Positions 62,804 through 64,000 of a stretch of 64,000 nucleotides of DNA are shown here, piece by piece. Each line of letters opens with the position of its first letter. Position 1 is the first letter of the stretch. The notes below the pieces were generated by a model, which was given only the letters and a program-made list of their open reading frames with translations, did no database searches and was not told where the DNA came from. The position numbers and the translations under genes are program-made. Source of the stretch: Bryobacter sp. GTDB lineage: Bacteria > Acidobacteriota > Terriglobia > Bryobacterales > Bryobacteraceae. The stretch is from the NCBI GenBank assembly GCA_022843625.1, contig JALHNH010000017.1:1-64000 (forward strand), given 5' to 3'.

Positions 62804-64000
62804 TTAGAGCGTAGTCCGGCGCAGCCGCAGTGCATTGGCAATCACCGAGACAGAGCTAAACGTCATTGCCGCGCTTGCGATCATCGGGCTTAATAGAACT
62901 CCAAAGATTGGGTAAATCAAACCAGCCGCTACCGGCACTCCCAACGCATTGTAGGCGAATGCAAAGAACAAATTTTGTCGGATGTTCTTCATCGTCGCTT
63001 CGCTCAATTGCCTTGCCCGGACTATCCCTCGAAGGTCGGCCTTTAAAAGCACAATGCCAGCACTCTCCATTGCAATATCGGTTCCCGTACCCATCGCCAT
63101 TCCAACGTCGGCCTGCGCAAGTCCCGGAGCGTCATTCACTCCATCCCCAGCCATTGCCACTTTGTGCCCCTTTGCCTGCAATTCCTTTACGATCGCTGCC
63201 TTCCCTTCCGGCAAAACCTCGGCATGTACTTCCTCGATGCCAAGCTTACGGGCAACAGCCTCAGCCGTGGAGCGGCTATCTCCAGTCAACATCGCAACCC
63301 GAATGCCTGCCTTTTTCAAGGCCACGAGAGCTTCCGCCGCTGTTTCCCGAATCGGGTCGGCGACGCCAAGCAATCCTGCTGCTTTGCCATTGATTGCCAC
63401 CATCACCACGGTCTGTCCTGTCTTTCGCAACTCTTCTGCACGACTGTCGAACTCGTCGTGATCGACGCCTGCCGAGTCCATCAGAGCGGCGTTACCGATT
63501 TGGATTCGCTTTCCTTGCAAAGTGCCGCTAATGCCTTTTCCTGTGATCGACTCGAAACCTTCCACCTCCAATACTTTGATGCCTTTCTCTTCCGCTCCCT
63601 TAACAATTGCCTGGGCTAGTGGATGCTCACTGCTCCTTTCCAGGCTCGCCGCAAAGTGAAGAAGTTCTGCTGCGTCCTGATTGGCCGCAGCTATGACTGA
63701 GACCAGCTTGGGGCTACCCTCTGTGAGTGTTCCCGTCTTGTCCACCACCAGCCAATCCACCTTTTCAAGCACCTCCAGCGCTTCTGCCTTTCGAATCAGA
63801 ACTCCTGCCTGCGCACCCCTGCCTGTACCAACCATGATCGACATCGGTGTGGCCAGGCCAAGTGCGCAAGGACAAGCGATGATCAGCACAGCAACGGCGT
63901 TGATCAACCCGTGAGCCATCCGGGGTTCGGGGCCAAAGAATCCCCATCCGATAAAGGTGCCCACTGCAATCAACAACACAGCGGGAACAAACCAGCTGGA
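62804..64000 (-). CDS. copA: Copper-translocating P1B-type ATPase, N-terminal part cut by the window edge
   Basis: An ion pump with the transmembrane metal site CPC ([13 protein letters not shown]), the phosphorylation motif DKTGTLTEG, the P1B His-Pro pair (SSEHPLAQA), the TGD loop ([12 protein letters not shown]) and the hinge [20 protein letters not shown]. The end has the last two membrane helices ([34 protein letters not shown]). The reading frame stays open to the right edge, so metal-binding domains and early helices lie outside. CPC plus context indicates Cu(I) or Ag(I). Confidence 0.93.
   Translation of the reverse strand, partial: SSWFVPAVLLIAVGTFIGWGFFGPEPRMAHGLINAVAVLIIACPCALGLATPMSIMVGTGRGAQAGVLIRKAEALEVLEKVDWLVVDKTGTLTEGSPKLVSVIAAANQDAAELLHFAASLERSSEHPLAQAIVKGAEEKGIKVLEVEGFESITGKGISGTLQGKRIQIGNAALMDSAGVDHDEFDSRAEELRKTGQTVVMVAINGKAAGLLGVADPIRETAAEALVALKKAGIRVAMLTGDSRSTAEAVARKLGIEEVHAEVLPEGKAAIVKELQAKGHKVAMAGDGVNDAPGLAQADVGMAMGTGTDIAMESAGIVLLKADLRGIVRARQLSEATMKNIRQNLFFAFAYNALGVPVAAGLIYPIFGVLLSPMIASAAMTFSSVSVIANALRLRRTTL

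Noticed and set aside
1..64000. tRNA genes, insertion sequences, prophage or integration sites
   Set aside because: No transposase, integrase, terminal inverted repeats or cloverleaf-like sequences were recognised in the gaps.

Overview
This window looks like chromosomal DNA from a member of the Acidobacteriota. The clearest phylum-level clue is the PadR regulator paired with an ADOP-type permease (16005-18967), an arrangement that is abundant in that phylum. Small proteins with the AAQKKRWA-type basic motif and the Cys/His-rich copper proteins fit as well. Assignment below phylum (perhaps a motile Bryobacterales-like lineage) is a guess. No tRNA, rRNA, CRISPR array, insertion sequence or prophage was found.

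Region 1 (1-16004) is the S10-spc-alpha ribosomal superoperon in canonical order: rplC, D, W, B, rpsS, rplV, rpsC, rplP, rpmC, rpsQ, rplN, X, E, rpsZ, rpsH, rplF, R, rpsE, rpmD, rplO, secY, adk, map, infA, rpmJ, rpsM, K, D, rpoA, rplQ. It ends at a strong bidirectional terminator (15968-16001). The rpsK-rpsD gap holds a segment resembling 16S rRNA helix 16, next to the gene for S4, the protein that binds that part of 16S. This is a candidate rRNA-mimic autoregulatory leader.

Region 2 (16005-25117) holds housekeeping and stress genes: ADOP permease and PadR, hsp20 behind a near-consensus sigma70 promoter, htpX, an RlmI-like methyltransferase, a small basic protein, malQ-dtd (malQ apparently starting at CTG) and a lone nuoB.

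Region 3 (25252-42532) is a large flagellar cluster. flaG and fliS are followed by a leftward rod/P-ring/L-ring operon (flgF, G, A, H, I, J). A rightward operon follows: fliK, flgD, flgE, a short fliN-like gene, a fliO-like gene, fliP, Q, R, flhB, flhA, flhF, fliA, a long fliN and a membrane-anchored protein. fliC, fliF, fliG, fliM, flgB/C, fliE and motAB are not in the window.

Region 4 (42533-50757) carries a secreted two-PDZ protein, an ECF sigma factor with a zinc-finger/HEAT-repeat anti-sigma candidate, a six-domain ribosomal protein S1, an exported-type class V aminotransferase, an OmpR/HK two-component pair and a winged-helix protein.

Region 5 (50775-53691) is the most unusual: a P-loop NTPase overlapping a TPR protein that carries four near-identical 46-residue repeats. 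It resembles a split NLR/STAND-like sensor and I could not assign it to a named system.

Region 6 (53741-64000) has an acyl desaturase, an S41-protease-like protein lacking its catalytic end, a gene-poor stretch, and a copper-resistance island: two multicopper oxidases, a TolC-type outer-membrane protein, three small exported metal-ligand-rich proteins and a P1B ATPase cut by the window edge.
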